64,000 nucleotides of DNA from Anaerosporobacter mobilis DSM 15930 (lineage in GTDB: Bacteria; Bacillota; Clostridia; Lachnospirales; Lachnospiraceae). Every line of letters begins with the position of its first letter. Position 1 is the first letter of the stretch. The translations under genes and the position numbers were made by a program. Under the pieces are notes generated by a model. That model had not been told where the DNA came from and ran no database searches. It saw nothing but the letters and a program-made list of their open reading frames with translations. Shown piece by piece: positions 26,680 to 36,169 of this stretch. Where the stretch lies: contig NZ_FRCP01000018.1 of NCBI RefSeq assembly GCF_900142955.1, forward strand, positions 96,501 to 160,500. The letters run 5' to 3'.

Positions 26680-26835
26680 ATTCATAACAACGAATGTTCT
26701 TATGATTAAGCTCTTTTATAAGAAAGAGCTAATACTCTACAGGTAGAGGAAAATATTCAATAATAATAGAAAATTCGACAAAATAGTAGATAATACTACA
26801 ATGAAATAGTAAAATAAGATTAAACGTATTTACAT

Positions 26836-27516
26836 TTATCGAACAATCTCATCCTCTGGTAGTTCAATTTGTGATGAGCTAGCGTCTTCATCTAAAGAAT
26901 CTTCATCAAGATTTGCTTCATAGCATTTAAATACTTTAACAAATTGAAAAGAGTTTAGGTAAGCAAAGAACGCGAAACCAAATAAAACAAAGAATATACC
27001 AGAGATTGGTAAAAAATAAGCCACAAGTACGATTAAAATATTTGTTATAGTTATAATTAGTGTTTGTTTTAGATTCTGTAAGGAGATGAAGAATGCATTC
27101 TTTATGGTTTGTTTTACTGTATTATCGAATCTGGATAAGAGGGGGAATACGTAAAATAGAGTAAATAAATATAGGAGCAATGCTACAGATACCAAAGTAC
27201 CAAGTACATTTCCTATTGTTGATTTCATAGTAAACCAAAAGGAAACATTAAAAGTTAGTACAGCGCCGAGGAAAAACATAATCAACCATATAATAGTAGA
27301 TTGTTTGAAGTTCTCCTTGAAGGAACGAAAGAAGCTCCTAGCTATATAGCCGTGTTCTTCTCTAGCTGTTTGCATGGTTACGTAGTATAGAGCAGTTGTT
27401 GAGGCTCCAATAGTAACAATTGGTATACAGCAGATTAACCATAAGAAGTTAAGCAAGATATATTCCGCTAAAGTATTCATGAATTGAAAAAAAGGACTGT
27501 TTATGTTTAGTTTCAC
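26836..27516 (-). CDS. DUF624 (YesL-like) membrane protein
   Basis: 226 residues from a GTG start at 27516, chosen because aggaggt lies 7 nt upstream; an upstream ATG would read through that SD. The protein has about five to six hydrophobic segments, the conserved opening NSPFFQFMNTLAEYILLNFLWLICCIP-type region (first helix ~22-40) and GASTTALYY, characteristic of DUF624. An acidic tail follows the last helix. YesL-type proteins are encoded next to Lpl/Ytc-type importers and YesMN regulators, as here; their role is unknown. Divergent from the importer operon that begins at 27932. Confidence 0.85.
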   Translation of the reverse strand: MKLNINSPFFQFMNTLAEYILLNFLWLICCIPIVTIGASTTALYYVTMQTAREEHGYIARSFFRSFKENFKQSTIIWLIMFFLGAVLTFNVSFWFTMKSTIGNVLGTLVSVALLLYLFTLFYVFPLLSRFDNTVKQTIKNAFFISLQNLKQTLIITITNILIVLVAYFLPISGIFFVLFGFAFFAYLNSFQFVKVFKCYEANLDEDSLDEDASSSQIELPEDEIVR

Positions 27517-27782
27517 TAAAGTACCTCCTGAAAATGAAATGTTAATATTATACAATTAAGTATGCAATCTTCATTTGTAATATCTATATAATAATCGAAA
27601 AAGTGCAATAATACAACTAGCATATACAGCTAAATTATACAGTAGAAATTAGAGGATTGAATTAGAATACAACTAATTAGTCTTGTATATTATGCACAAG
27701 AGAATTCCGCCAATGCTGAGAAAGCCTATGTTTATAGCAATAATATACGAATAACCACCTGACACATCTTATTTCTATTAGT

Positions 27783-27906
27783 AATTGTGATGTAAAATTT
27801 AGAAGTCTAATTTTTAATATAGTGCATCTTGAATTGTGATGGTATCAAGTTGCACAACTAAATGATAGAATCTAATCACAAGTTAATCATAATTACTGAT
27901 GTGATT
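27783..27906 (+). promoter_or_regulatory. Candidate regulatory sites before the Lpl-type importer
   Basis: The ~415-bp divergent spacer (27517-27931) is AT-rich. AATTGTGAT occurs twice as a direct repeat (27783 and 27832), and AATCACA (27874-27880) mirrors TGTGATT (27900-27906). Four copies of a TGTGAT core in 125 bp just upstream of the operon look like sites for an AraC-type activator such as the YesN-like regulator at 36170. No confident -10/-35 pair could be assigned. Confidence 0.35.
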
Positions 27907-27931
27907 AAGACATTTACAGGGAGGCATGGAC

Positions 27932-28888
27932 ATGGGAAACACAGGGAAGTCCAGTACAGCAGTAGCAGTAGGGCAAAAGAAAAAAGCAGCAATACCAATG
28001 GGTGTAAAACTATTCCTTTTAGTATTACCATTCTTAGTACTAGTATTTTTGTTTTCATATTATCCACTTAATGGTTGGAGATATGCATTTTATGATTACA
28101 GAGCGCCACTAGATTTATCACAATGTGAATTTGTTGGATTTAAATGGTTCAAATTCTTATTCCAAAATCCAACACAGGTATCTCAATTGCTTAAAGTATT
28201 AAGAAATACATTCGCGATGAGTGCACTTACAATAGTAACTTCGTTCTTACCAGTTATATTTGCGATTTTCTTGAATGAAATTAAATGCAAATGGTTCAAA
28301 ACTTTAGTACAAACATTAACAACCTTACCTAACTTCATCAGCTGGGTTTTAGTTTACTCAGTAGCATTTGCTTTATTCTCAGATACAGGTATGGTTAATA
28401 CAGTACTTCAAAACATTGGAATCACAACAGATGTTGTAAAATTCCTTGATAGTGACGCACACACTTGGTTATGGATGCTTGCATGGTCAACTTGGAAAGG
28501 CTTAGGTTGGGGGTCAATCATGTATCTTGCGGGAATCGCTGGTACGGACCAAGAATTATATGAAGCAGCAAGAGTAGATGGTGCGGGAAGATTTAAATTA
28601 ATGAGACATATTACATTGCCAGCATTAATGCCAACATTCTTTGTATTATTAATGATGTCATTGGCAAACTTCTTAACAAACGGTTTGGATCAATACTTCG
28701 TATTCAGTAACTCATTCAATATGGAACATATTCAAGTGCTAGATTTATATGTATACAAGTTAGGTATGAGTTCTAACTCCATTCCATTAGCAACAGCAGT
28801 TGGCATGCTTAAGAGTTTAATTAGTGTAATACTATTCTGTGTAGTAAACTTTGTATCTAAGAAAACTCGTGGCGAGTCAATTATGTAG
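27932..28888 (+). CDS. Oligosaccharide ABC transporter permease (LplB type)
   Basis: ~318 residues with six transmembrane segments and EAA loop YEAARVDGAGRFKLMRHITL (~210-229). It carries the features of the LplB/YtcP group: SYYPLNGWRYAFYDY after the first helix and LTTLPNFISWVLVYS. An ATG at 27926 stands 1 nt behind the gggagg SD, so the ATG at 27932 (7 nt) is preferred. It is the first gene of a three-gene importer operon with the next permease and the large binding protein. Confidence 0.93.
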   Translation: MGNTGKSSTAVAVGQKKKAAIPMGVKLFLLVLPFLVLVFLFSYYPLNGWRYAFYDYRAPLDLSQCEFVGFKWFKFLFQNPTQVSQLLKVLRNTFAMSALTIVTSFLPVIFAIFLNEIKCKWFKTLVQTLTTLPNFISWVLVYSVAFALFSDTGMVNTVLQNIGITTDVVKFLDSDAHTWLWMLAWSTWKGLGWGSIMYLAGIAGTDQELYEAARVDGAGRFKLMRHITLPALMPTFFVLLMMSLANFLTNGLDQYFVFSNSFNMEHIQVLDLYVYKLGMSSNSIPLATAVGMLKSLISVILFCVVNFVSKKTRGESIM

Positions 28889-28906
28889 TGAAAGGAGAGA
28901 GCAATT

Positions 28907-29833
28907 ATGTCAACAAAGAAAGAAATGAAGAAAAAGAAGAGATTAACTAAGGGAGATGTAACGTTTCATGTTTTAAATTATGCAGTATTCCTTATATTAA
29001 CTATAATTTGCGCGTATCCTTTCTATTATCTAATCATTAATACAATTAGTTCGAATGACTTATCCGCAAATGGATTTATAAACTTTTTACCAAAGCAAAT
29101 CCATTTTGAGAACTATGTACAAGTAATCAAATTAAGAGGTCTTTCAACAGCAGTATTCGTGTCAATCGGTAGAGTGGTAATCGGTACAGCAGCAACCGTT
29201 TTAGCGTCAGCATTCTTAGGGTTTATGTTTACGCAAGAAAAGATGTGGGGAAGAAAATTCTGGTATAGATTTATTGTTATTACAATGTATTTCAACGCAG
29301 GTTTAATTCCAATGTACTTAACCATGCAGAACTTACATTTAACGAATTCATTCTGGGTTTATGTTATTCCAGGTATTGTTCAACCATTTAATATTATTCT
29401 TGTTAAAACATATGTTGAATCCATACCAAAATCATTACAAGAGGCAGCAGAAATTGATGGAGCTGGTGTATTAAAGATATTTAGAAGAGTAATCTTACCT
29501 ACTTCAACACCAATTTTAGCAACCGTAGCAATTTTCTCAGCGGTTGGTCACTGGAATTCATTCCAAGATACATTAATGTATATTACTGACCAAAGCCTAT
29601 GGACATTACAATATCTATTATATTCTTATATAAATCAAGCAAGTTCTCTTGCAATGTTAATTAAGAATAGTTTGGGTTCAGCACAGAATATGATGGCTCT
29701 TGCAACACAACAAACATCAACATCTGTACGTATGACAGTTTCAGTAATTGTAGTTTTACCAATCTTATGTATTTACCCTATGTTCCAAAAATACTTCGTA
29801 AAAGGTATTATGATTGGTTCAGTAAAAGGGTAA
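28907..29833 (+). CDS. Oligosaccharide ABC transporter permease (YtcP/LplC type)
   Basis: 308 residues, Lys-rich cytoplasmic start, six transmembrane segments and EAA loop QEAAEIDGAGVLKIFRRVIL (~180-199). It ends YFVKGIMIGSVKG, the usual C-terminus of this group. It starts 18 nt after the LplB-type gene with a good aaaggaga SD. It makes the heterodimeric channel with that permease; the ATPase is presumably encoded elsewhere. Confidence 0.94.
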   Translation: MSTKKEMKKKKRLTKGDVTFHVLNYAVFLILTIICAYPFYYLIINTISSNDLSANGFINFLPKQIHFENYVQVIKLRGLSTAVFVSIGRVVIGTAATVLASAFLGFMFTQEKMWGRKFWYRFIVITMYFNAGLIPMYLTMQNLHLTNSFWVYVIPGIVQPFNIILVKTYVESIPKSLQEAAEIDGAGVLKIFRRVILPTSTPILATVAIFSAVGHWNSFQDTLMYITDQSLWTLQYLLYSYINQASSLAMLIKNSLGSAQNMMALATQQTSTSVRMTVSVIVVLPILCIYPMFQKYFVKGIMIGSVKG

Positions 29834-29867
29834 GGGGTTACAACAGCATTCATGGATAGTAGCAAAG

Positions 29868-29912
29868 ATTGTTTTCTCTTGATATATAAGCAATTTACAT
29901 TAGAGGAAACAA
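29868..29912 (+). other. Intercistronic stem-loop before the binding-protein gene
   Basis: gattgttttctct pairs with agaggaaacaatc (one mismatch) across a ~18-nt loop. No T-run follows, so it is probably an mRNA stability or processing element protecting the downstream binding-protein message. Confidence 0.5.
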
Positions 29913-29980
29913 TCCTGCACTAACCTTGAGTATATATTGTCTGGCAACACAGACAGTCACAAAAAAAGGAGGATATAGGT

Positions 29981-31792
29981 ATGAAGAAAAAGGTAGCAAG
30001 AGTCTTATCGCTTGCATTAGTTGTAGCAATGCTTGGTACAACAATGGTTGGATGTGGTAAGAAAGACAACAAAAAAAATGATACGACAACAGGCAATGCA
30101 ACAGAAACAACTGACAGCACAGGGGATACTGCTGGTACAGATTCTACTGCAGACGCAGATAAGAAATATGATAAATTCTTAACAGTTGACGTATTTGCAA
30201 CACAAGCAAACTATCAAGGTATTCAATCTGGTTGGTTTGCAAAAGTAGTTAAAGAAAAATTCAACATGGAACTTAATATCATTGCTCCAAACGTAGCTGG
30301 TGGTGGAGATACTTTATTCCAAACACGTTCTGCAGCTGGTAACTTAGGAGATCTTATATTAATGGGATCTGAAAATGGTAGATTAGCTGATACTGCTGAG
30401 GCAGGTCTGTTAGTAGATATGACAGATATGGTAGCTAATACAAAATATGTATCACAATTCACTGGTGCTATTGATGTAGCTAAAGGACTTTCAAACGATG
30501 GTAAATTATATGGAATTCCTTCATCAGTATCTTCTCAGCCAGCAACGAATCCATCAGAAGGTCTTGATTTAACTTTCGGAACATATCTTCGTTGGGATTA
30601 TTACAAAGAATTAGGATACCCAAAAGTTGGTACACTTGAAGATTTATTACCAATCTTAAAACAAATGCAAGATGCTCACCCAACTTCAGATTCAGGAAAG
30701 CAAACATATGCAATTTCCTTATTTAAGGATTGGGATGGTAACATGATGTGTATGGGTAAACAACCAGCGACAATCTACGGATTCGATGAACTTGGTTTCG
30801 TTTTCTCTAAAGCAGATGGTTCAGAAAATCAAAGTATTATAGATGATAATTCAGAATATATCAGAGTATTAAAATGGTACTTCGATGCAAATCAAATGGG
30901 ATTAGTTGATCCAGAATCAACAACTCAAAACTATGATACAATGTATGCAAAATATCAAGACGGTGCTGTATTATATTCTCCATGGCCATGGTTAGGTCAA
31001 GCAGCTTATAACACAGTAGAACATAAAGAAGCAGGTAATGGATTTATGTTCGTACCAGTAGAAGATGAATCAGTATTCTCATATGGTGCTACACCAAACG
31101 GTTTAGCTAAATATGTTGTTGGTATTGGCTCTAAAGCACAAGATCCACAAAGAATGATGGATTTCATTGATTGGTTATATTCACCAGAAGGTGTTATGTA
31201 TTCATGTGCACAAACAGCAAGTACTTGTGGTCCAGAAGGTTTAACTTGGGAAATGGTAGATGGTAGACCAGAATTAACTGAGTTCGGTAAAGAAGCTTTA
31301 TTAAATGGTGATGGAACAGTACCAGAAGAATGGGGCGGTGGATCTTGGAAAGATGGTGTTTCACAACTTAACTTCCAAACTGTACTTGCATCTGATGAAA
31401 ATCCAGAAACAGGATTCCCTTTCAACTATACATTATGGGAATCAGTAATTGAATTAAATTCAACTCCACTTGATAAAGATTGGCAAGAAACTAATGATGC
31501 GTTATCAACTGTTGAATACTTACAGAAGAACAATCAAATTCTTGTTGCTCCTGGTACTGACTTTGTTAGTCCACAAGAATCTTCAGAAATCACTACTTTA
31601 CGTAGCCAATGTAAAGCAATCATCATTGAAAACTCTTGGAAGATGGTATTCGCTAAAGATGAAGCAGAATTCTATAGCATATTAAAGAATATGCAAGATA
31701 CTGTAAAAGGTCTTGGTTATGATGATGTATTAGCTTTTGACCTTGATTGTGCTAAGCAACTAAACGAAATGCGTGACGCTGCTAGACAATAA
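29981..31792 (+). CDS. Large extracellular substrate-binding lipoprotein (LplA-like)
   Basis: 603 residues, typical of LplA/YtcQ-type binding proteins and much longer than MalE. It has a signal peptide with lipobox TMVGC (Cys25), a Lys/Asp/Thr-rich linker to ~55, then the binding fold; SPWPWLGQAA and FIDWLYSPEGVMYSC (~385-400) are landmarks. It captures a complex oligosaccharide for the two permeases upstream. An aaaggagg SD lies 8 nt before the ATG. Substrate is not determinable, but GH29, GH3 and a chemoreceptor nearby suggest a plant or glycan-derived sugar. Confidence 0.93.
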   Translation: MKKKVARVLSLALVVAMLGTTMVGCGKKDNKKNDTTTGNATETTDSTGDTAGTDSTADADKKYDKFLTVDVFATQANYQGIQSGWFAKVVKEKFNMELNIIAPNVAGGGDTLFQTRSAAGNLGDLILMGSENGRLADTAEAGLLVDMTDMVANTKYVSQFTGAIDVAKGLSNDGKLYGIPSSVSSQPATNPSEGLDLTFGTYLRWDYYKELGYPKVGTLEDLLPILKQMQDAHPTSDSGKQTYAISLFKDWDGNMMCMGKQPATIYGFDELGFVFSKADGSENQSIIDDNSEYIRVLKWYFDANQMGLVDPESTTQNYDTMYAKYQDGAVLYSPWPWLGQAAYNTVEHKEAGNGFMFVPVEDESVFSYGATPNGLAKYVVGIGSKAQDPQRMMDFIDWLYSPEGVMYSCAQTASTCGPEGLTWEMVDGRPELTEFGKEALLNGDGTVPEEWGGGSWKDGVSQLNFQTVLASDENPETGFPFNYTLWESVIELNSTPLDKDWQETNDALSTVEYLQKNNQILVAPGTDFVSPQESSEITTLRSQCKAIIIENSWKMVFAKDEAEFYSILKNMQDTVKGLGYDDVLAFDLDCAKQLNEMRDAARQ

Positions 31793-31841
31793 TAAGAAGA
31801 TAAAATCGTTAGATAATTAAATCTTTTAACTTAGAGTCCTA

Positions 31842-31918
31842 GATGATTGATTCACACTTTGAGATAGCATATGTTATTTTTGTTAGTGTTGAATAAATCA
31901 TCTGGGATTTTTACTGTG
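31842..31918 (+). terminator. Terminator of the Lpl-type importer operon
   Basis: agatgatt plus attcacact pair with agtgttgaat plus aatcatct, forming a long interrupted stem followed by gggattttt. It lies ~50 nt after the binding-protein stop. The remaining 31919-32140 is AT-rich leader of the chemoreceptor gene with no other feature seen. Confidence 0.65.
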
Positions 31919-32140
31919 TTAGAGTTAGTACAGAAGGTTACATTAAGATATTTGATTTGTGAATAATTGCTATTTTTTGTCCGATTTGGTTGTAAATACT
32001 GGGAAAATATAATAAAATATATATAGATTGAATGCTTGTTAATAGTAACGGTAATGTAGTGATACAATCGAGTCTAACATGAATAAAGAGGGATCTGATG
32101 GTACGAAAAAAAATAAGGTACTTTCTAGGAGGTCGAAAGT

Positions 32141-34366
32141 ATGAAAATTAAAAAAACAACCGAAATGGGAAAATTAACAAAGAAAAAAGCGAAGAATAGT
32201 AAAGAATTACAAACGGTTGACTTACAAAATGTAACAAAAAAAGTGATTTACGATACAAAACAAGCTAAGAAAGACGCAAAAAAAGAAGCAGAACGATTAA
32301 AGCGAGAAGCAAAAGCTTATAAAAGTGAAACAAAAGATATGAAGAAAAAATCAAGTATCGGTTTTAAATTAATAGTTGGTTTTTTAGTTCCAGTATTATT
32401 TGTAATCGCCTTAGGTGTTATTTCGTATAGGAAAGCATCAGATGGCATTATTACTAATTATGAAAATGCCAGTAAGCAGACGTTAGATTTAACAACACAA
32501 TATATAGAGTTTGGTTTGAATTCTATTGAGTCGGCTGCAATTCAATTCGAATTTGAAGATACTACTACAAAGTATTTCTTAAATTATGTTGGAGCAGAGA
32601 AGGCTGAAATTCAGAGCATCTACACTACATTATTTAATCAAATGCATTCAAAGAAGGTATCTGATGAGTTTATTCAAGATATACATATGGTATCTGATGT
32701 TGTAACACCTATATCATCATCAGGTATAAAGGCTACAGACAGTTATTCGAATCTAATGAACTCTGAAGAAGGAAAACAGATGATGGAATCAACTCAAAAG
32801 AGTGGTTGGTTTGGATACTGTGATGGAATTGATACTACGTTTAAGATAAATAAAGATAATTATGCGATGCGATATATACGTAAATTTTCAACAGCAAATG
32901 CCGCAATTGTAATAGATGTAAAGGCAGATACAATTGATAGTATCTTGGGGAATCTTGATTTTGGCAAGGGTTCCTATGTAGCGTTGGTAACAGGAGATGG
33001 AAGAGAGATTCATCTTGATGATTCCATTACCGAGCCTGTATTTTTATATGAACAATTCTTTATTGATAACTTGGAATCAGGTGAGGTATCTGGCAATGAA
33101 TATGTTACATTAAATGATGAAGAGTATATGTATATGTATTCTAAGATAGGAGAAACTGGTGCAACCATTTGTGCATTAATGCCAAAGCGTGTTATTACGG
33201 CACAAGCTGAGGGAATTAAGGATATTACAGTTGTTATTGTAGTTATCTCTTGTATTGTTGCATTGAGCCTTGGTTTACTTATAACATTAGGGATTAGTAA
33301 AGAAATTGCTAATATCATTAAGAATCTTAAATTAGTAGCGTCAGGTGATCTAACTGTAAAATTCCGTACAAGACGTAAAGACGAATTCTTGATTCTTGCA
33401 AAGAATATTCAAGAGATGACAGATAGTATGAAAGGTTTAATAAACAAAACGAAAGACCTAAGTACTACAGTTTCAGAGTCCTCTATGCAAGTAACAACTT
33501 CGGCAAATACATTCACGGAAGCAACAAGAGAAATATCTGCTGCTATTGATGAAATCGAACAAGGTGTTAACCAACAAGCGAATGATTCAGAGAATTGTCT
33601 TCAACAGATGGATAAATTATCGCAGAAAATTGAGAATGTTAGTCAGAATACACTTGAGATGGAAACAATCGCACAGGATACAAAAGTTGCAGTTGTATCA
33701 GGTGCTGATAAGATGAAAGAACTTGAAATTAAGACAGATTCAACGGATACTGTTATTAATCAGGTTGTAGAAGAGATTGTTACATTAGAGAAAAAATCAA
33801 TAGCGATCGGTAATATCGTATCTGTTATTAATGATATTGCAGAGCAGACAAATCTATTGTCATTGAATGCTTCCATAGAAGCAGCTAGAGCAGGTGATGC
33901 AGGACGAGGATTTGCGGTTGTAGCCGACGAGATTCGTAAGTTAGCGGATCAATCTGCTAATTCTGTAGCTCAGATTCATAATATTATAAGTGAGATTCAA
34001 AACAGTGTTAAGACAACAGTACAACATGTACATGCTGCTGGTGAGAATATGAAGCAACAGAAGGTAGCTGTAGATGACACAGAGAAAACATTCGAGGATA
34101 TCAATCATCGTGTGGAACAACTTGTTAATAATATTAAGACAATCACAATGAGTATAGCAGAGATAGAAGGAGCAAGAATTAATACATTACTTGCTATTGA
34201 AAGCATCTCAGCTGTTTCCGAAGAGAATGCAGCGGCATCAACTGCAGTTAATGAAACCTCTAAGGATCAGTTAAAACAAGTAGATATGCTTGATCAAGCG
34301 GCCAAAGCTCTTGACTGCAATGCCAAAGAGTTAGTGGATGCTGTACAACAATTTAGGGTAAACTAG
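32141..34366 (+). CDS. Transmembrane methyl-accepting chemotaxis protein with Lys-rich N-terminal extension
   Basis: 741 residues. Residues 1-~73 are an unusual cytoplasmic extension very rich in Lys, Glu and Ala (KKDAKKEAERLKREAKAYK), likely helical. TM1 is at ~74-95, a ~265-residue extracytoplasmic sensor of Cache type follows, TM2 is at ~361-385, then HAMP and the coiled-coil signalling domain with its tip EQTNLLSLNASIEAARAG (~567-584). It controls the CheA kinase in response to an outside ligand. Located between the importer operon and the fucosidase gene, it probably senses the same sugar or its binding protein. SD aggagg. Confidence 0.92.
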   Translation: MKIKKTTEMGKLTKKKAKNSKELQTVDLQNVTKKVIYDTKQAKKDAKKEAERLKREAKAYKSETKDMKKKSSIGFKLIVGFLVPVLFVIALGVISYRKASDGIITNYENASKQTLDLTTQYIEFGLNSIESAAIQFEFEDTTTKYFLNYVGAEKAEIQSIYTTLFNQMHSKKVSDEFIQDIHMVSDVVTPISSSGIKATDSYSNLMNSEEGKQMMESTQKSGWFGYCDGIDTTFKINKDNYAMRYIRKFSTANAAIVIDVKADTIDSILGNLDFGKGSYVALVTGDGREIHLDDSITEPVFLYEQFFIDNLESGEVSGNEYVTLNDEEYMYMYSKIGETGATICALMPKRVITAQAEGIKDITVVIVVISCIVALSLGLLITLGISKEIANIIKNLKLVASGDLTVKFRTRRKDEFLILAKNIQEMTDSMKGLINKTKDLSTTVSESSMQVTTSANTFTEATREISAAIDEIEQGVNQQANDSENCLQQMDKLSQKIENVSQNTLEMETIAQDTKVAVVSGADKMKELEIKTDSTDTVINQVVEEIVTLEKKSIAIGNIVSVINDIAEQTNLLSLNASIEAARAGDAGRGFAVVADEIRKLADQSANSVAQIHNIISEIQNSVKTTVQHVHAAGENMKQQKVAVDDTEKTFEDINHRVEQLVNNIKTITMSIAEIEGARINTLLAIESISAVSEENAAASTAVNETSKDQLKQVDMLDQAAKALDCNAKELVDAVQQFRVN

Positions 34367-34387
34367 TGTGAGTTGATAGTGAATTAG

Positions 34388-34453
34388 AGCTGCCGCATGA
34401 AGAAGGTTTCTAGTGGCAGCTTTATCTAACACTAAGAAGTTTTAAAGTGTTAG
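34388..34453 (+). terminator. Two short hairpins after the chemoreceptor gene
   Basis: agctgcc (34388-34394) pairs with ggcagct (34415-34421), followed by tttatc; then ctaacact (34426-34433) pairs with agtgttag (34446-34453). The first may be a weak terminator. The second lies in the fucosidase leader and could be part of its regulation. Confidence 0.45.
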
Positions 34454-34495
34454 GCTATAAAAAGTTTTGTAGTAGGAAAGGAGTTAGTTACTTAT

Positions 34496-35962
34496 ATGGA
34501 AGAACAATTAAAGAAAATTGATGAAGTTATAGCAAAAGGAAGATTTAAAGAAAACTGGGATACGTTAATGGACTTTGAGGTACCTACGTGGTTTAAGAAG
34601 GCCAAGTTTGGTATATTCATTCACTGGGGGCTATACAGTGTTCCAGCGAATTCCAATGAATGGTATTCAAGAAACATGTATATCAAGGGAATGCCAGCAT
34701 ATGAACATCATGTAAAGACATATGGGCCACAGAACGAATTCGGTTATAAAGATTTCATTCCTATGTTTAAGGCTGAAAAGTTTGATCCAGATGAGTGGGC
34801 AAAGATCTTTAAAGACGCAGGAGCTAAATATATATTCCCTGTGGCAGAACATCATGATGGTTTCCAGATGTATAAGAGTGAGATATCACACTATAATTCA
34901 TACGAGATGGGACCGAAGAGAGATATATTAGGAGAATTAAAGGAATCCTTTGAAAAAGAGGGACTTACGTTCTGTACTTCTTCTCACCGTGCGGAGCATT
35001 GGTTCTTCATGGGACATGGGAAAGAGTTTGATAGTGATATTAAAGATCCAATGGTTCGCGGGGATTTTTATTGGCCAGCAATGCCAGAACCAGATAATCA
35101 AGATTTATTCAGTACGCCTTATCCAACGAAGGAATTCCTTGATGATTGGTTAATTCGTACTTGCGAGATTATTGATAACTATAAACCAAAAGTATTGTAC
35201 TTTGATTGGTGGATTCAACACGAATCCTTCAAGCCATATCTTAGAAAATTAGCAGCATATTATTATAACCGCGGTGAGGAATGGGATGAAGAAGTTGCTA
35301 TTACTTACAAGCACGATGCTTTCATGTTTGGAAGTGGAATTGTAGAGATAGAAAGAGGAAAATTTGCAGATCAGAAACCATACTATTGGCAAACTGATAC
35401 CGCTGTTGCTAGAAACACTTGGTGCTACACAGAAGAGAATGATTATAAGAGCTCTAGAGAAATCATTACGGACCTAGTTGATGTAGTTAGTAAGAATGGT
35501 AATATGCTACTCAACATTGGACCAAAAGCAGATGGAACAATTCCTGAAGGAGATGCTAAGATCCTTAGGGAAGTAGGTTCATGGCTAAAAGTTAATGGTG
35601 AAGCAATCTACGAAAGTAAAGTATGGAGAAAAGCGGGAGAAGGTCCTACAAGAGAAGAGGAAGGCCAATTCCAAGATGCGAATGTAACGGAATTCACGAA
35701 AGAAGATATTCGCTTTACTGTAAAGGGTGGTGCTCTCTATGCAACTTTTCTAAACTATCCAGATGATGGAGAAGTAATCATTCACTCTTTAGCAGAAGCG
35801 AAAGATCAAAACAAACCAGAATTTCATGGCATTATTCGTAATGTTGAAGTTTTGGGATTTGATGAAAAACCAGAATGGTCAGTTGATGAAAACGGTTTAT
35901 CAATTAAGACTACAAATGTTCATAGTGAATATCCAGTTGTAGTTAAGATTATATTAGATTAA
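34496..35962 (+). CDS. GH29 alpha-L-fucosidase
   Basis: 488 residues. The family opening WFKKAKFGIFIHWGLYSVP is followed by YSRNMY, the substrate-site AEHHDGF (~118-124) and the nucleophile Asp (~237) in VLYFDWW; NGNMLLNIGPKADG (~335-348) marks the end of the barrel before a short C-terminal beta-domain. No signal peptide, so it removes alpha-L-fucose from oligosaccharides already imported. The upstream SD aaaggag is ~12 nt away, slightly long. It ends at a strong bidirectional terminator facing the YesMN-type genes. Confidence 0.93.
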   Translation: MEEQLKKIDEVIAKGRFKENWDTLMDFEVPTWFKKAKFGIFIHWGLYSVPANSNEWYSRNMYIKGMPAYEHHVKTYGPQNEFGYKDFIPMFKAEKFDPDEWAKIFKDAGAKYIFPVAEHHDGFQMYKSEISHYNSYEMGPKRDILGELKESFEKEGLTFCTSSHRAEHWFFMGHGKEFDSDIKDPMVRGDFYWPAMPEPDNQDLFSTPYPTKEFLDDWLIRTCEIIDNYKPKVLYFDWWIQHESFKPYLRKLAAYYYNRGEEWDEEVAITYKHDAFMFGSGIVEIERGKFADQKPYYWQTDTAVARNTWCYTEENDYKSSREIITDLVDVVSKNGNMLLNIGPKADGTIPEGDAKILREVGSWLKVNGEAIYESKVWRKAGEGPTREEEGQFQDANVTEFTKEDIRFTVKGGALYATFLNYPDDGEVIIHSLAEAKDQNKPEFHGIIRNVEVLGFDEKPEWSVDENGLSIKTTNVHSEYPVVVKIILD

Positions 35963-36063
35963 GATAAGAGCTCAAAAGTTCGTTTAATTTGATAACCATT
36001 TAGGGGCTTTTGACATCTAAACTAGAATAAAGAATTGTGAAACTATAACGGAAAAAACAACTT

Positions 36064-36148
36064 AAAAGACAATCCTCTTGGTTTGTATCAGGAGCCACAG
36101 ATATACATATCTGTGACTCCACATACAACTTTGAAGATTGTCTTTTAC
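36064..36148. terminator. Large bidirectional terminator
   Basis: An outer stem aaaagacaatc (36064-36074) with gattgtctttt (36136-36146) encloses an inner stem ggagccacagatat (36091-36104) with atatctgtgactcc (36107-36120, one mismatch). A-rich on the left and T-rich on the right, it suits both the fucosidase (+) and the convergent response-regulator gene (-). An inserted hairpin inside a terminator is unusual. Confidence 0.85.
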
Positions 36149-36169
36149 TGTGCGTGAATACTTAGTTAA

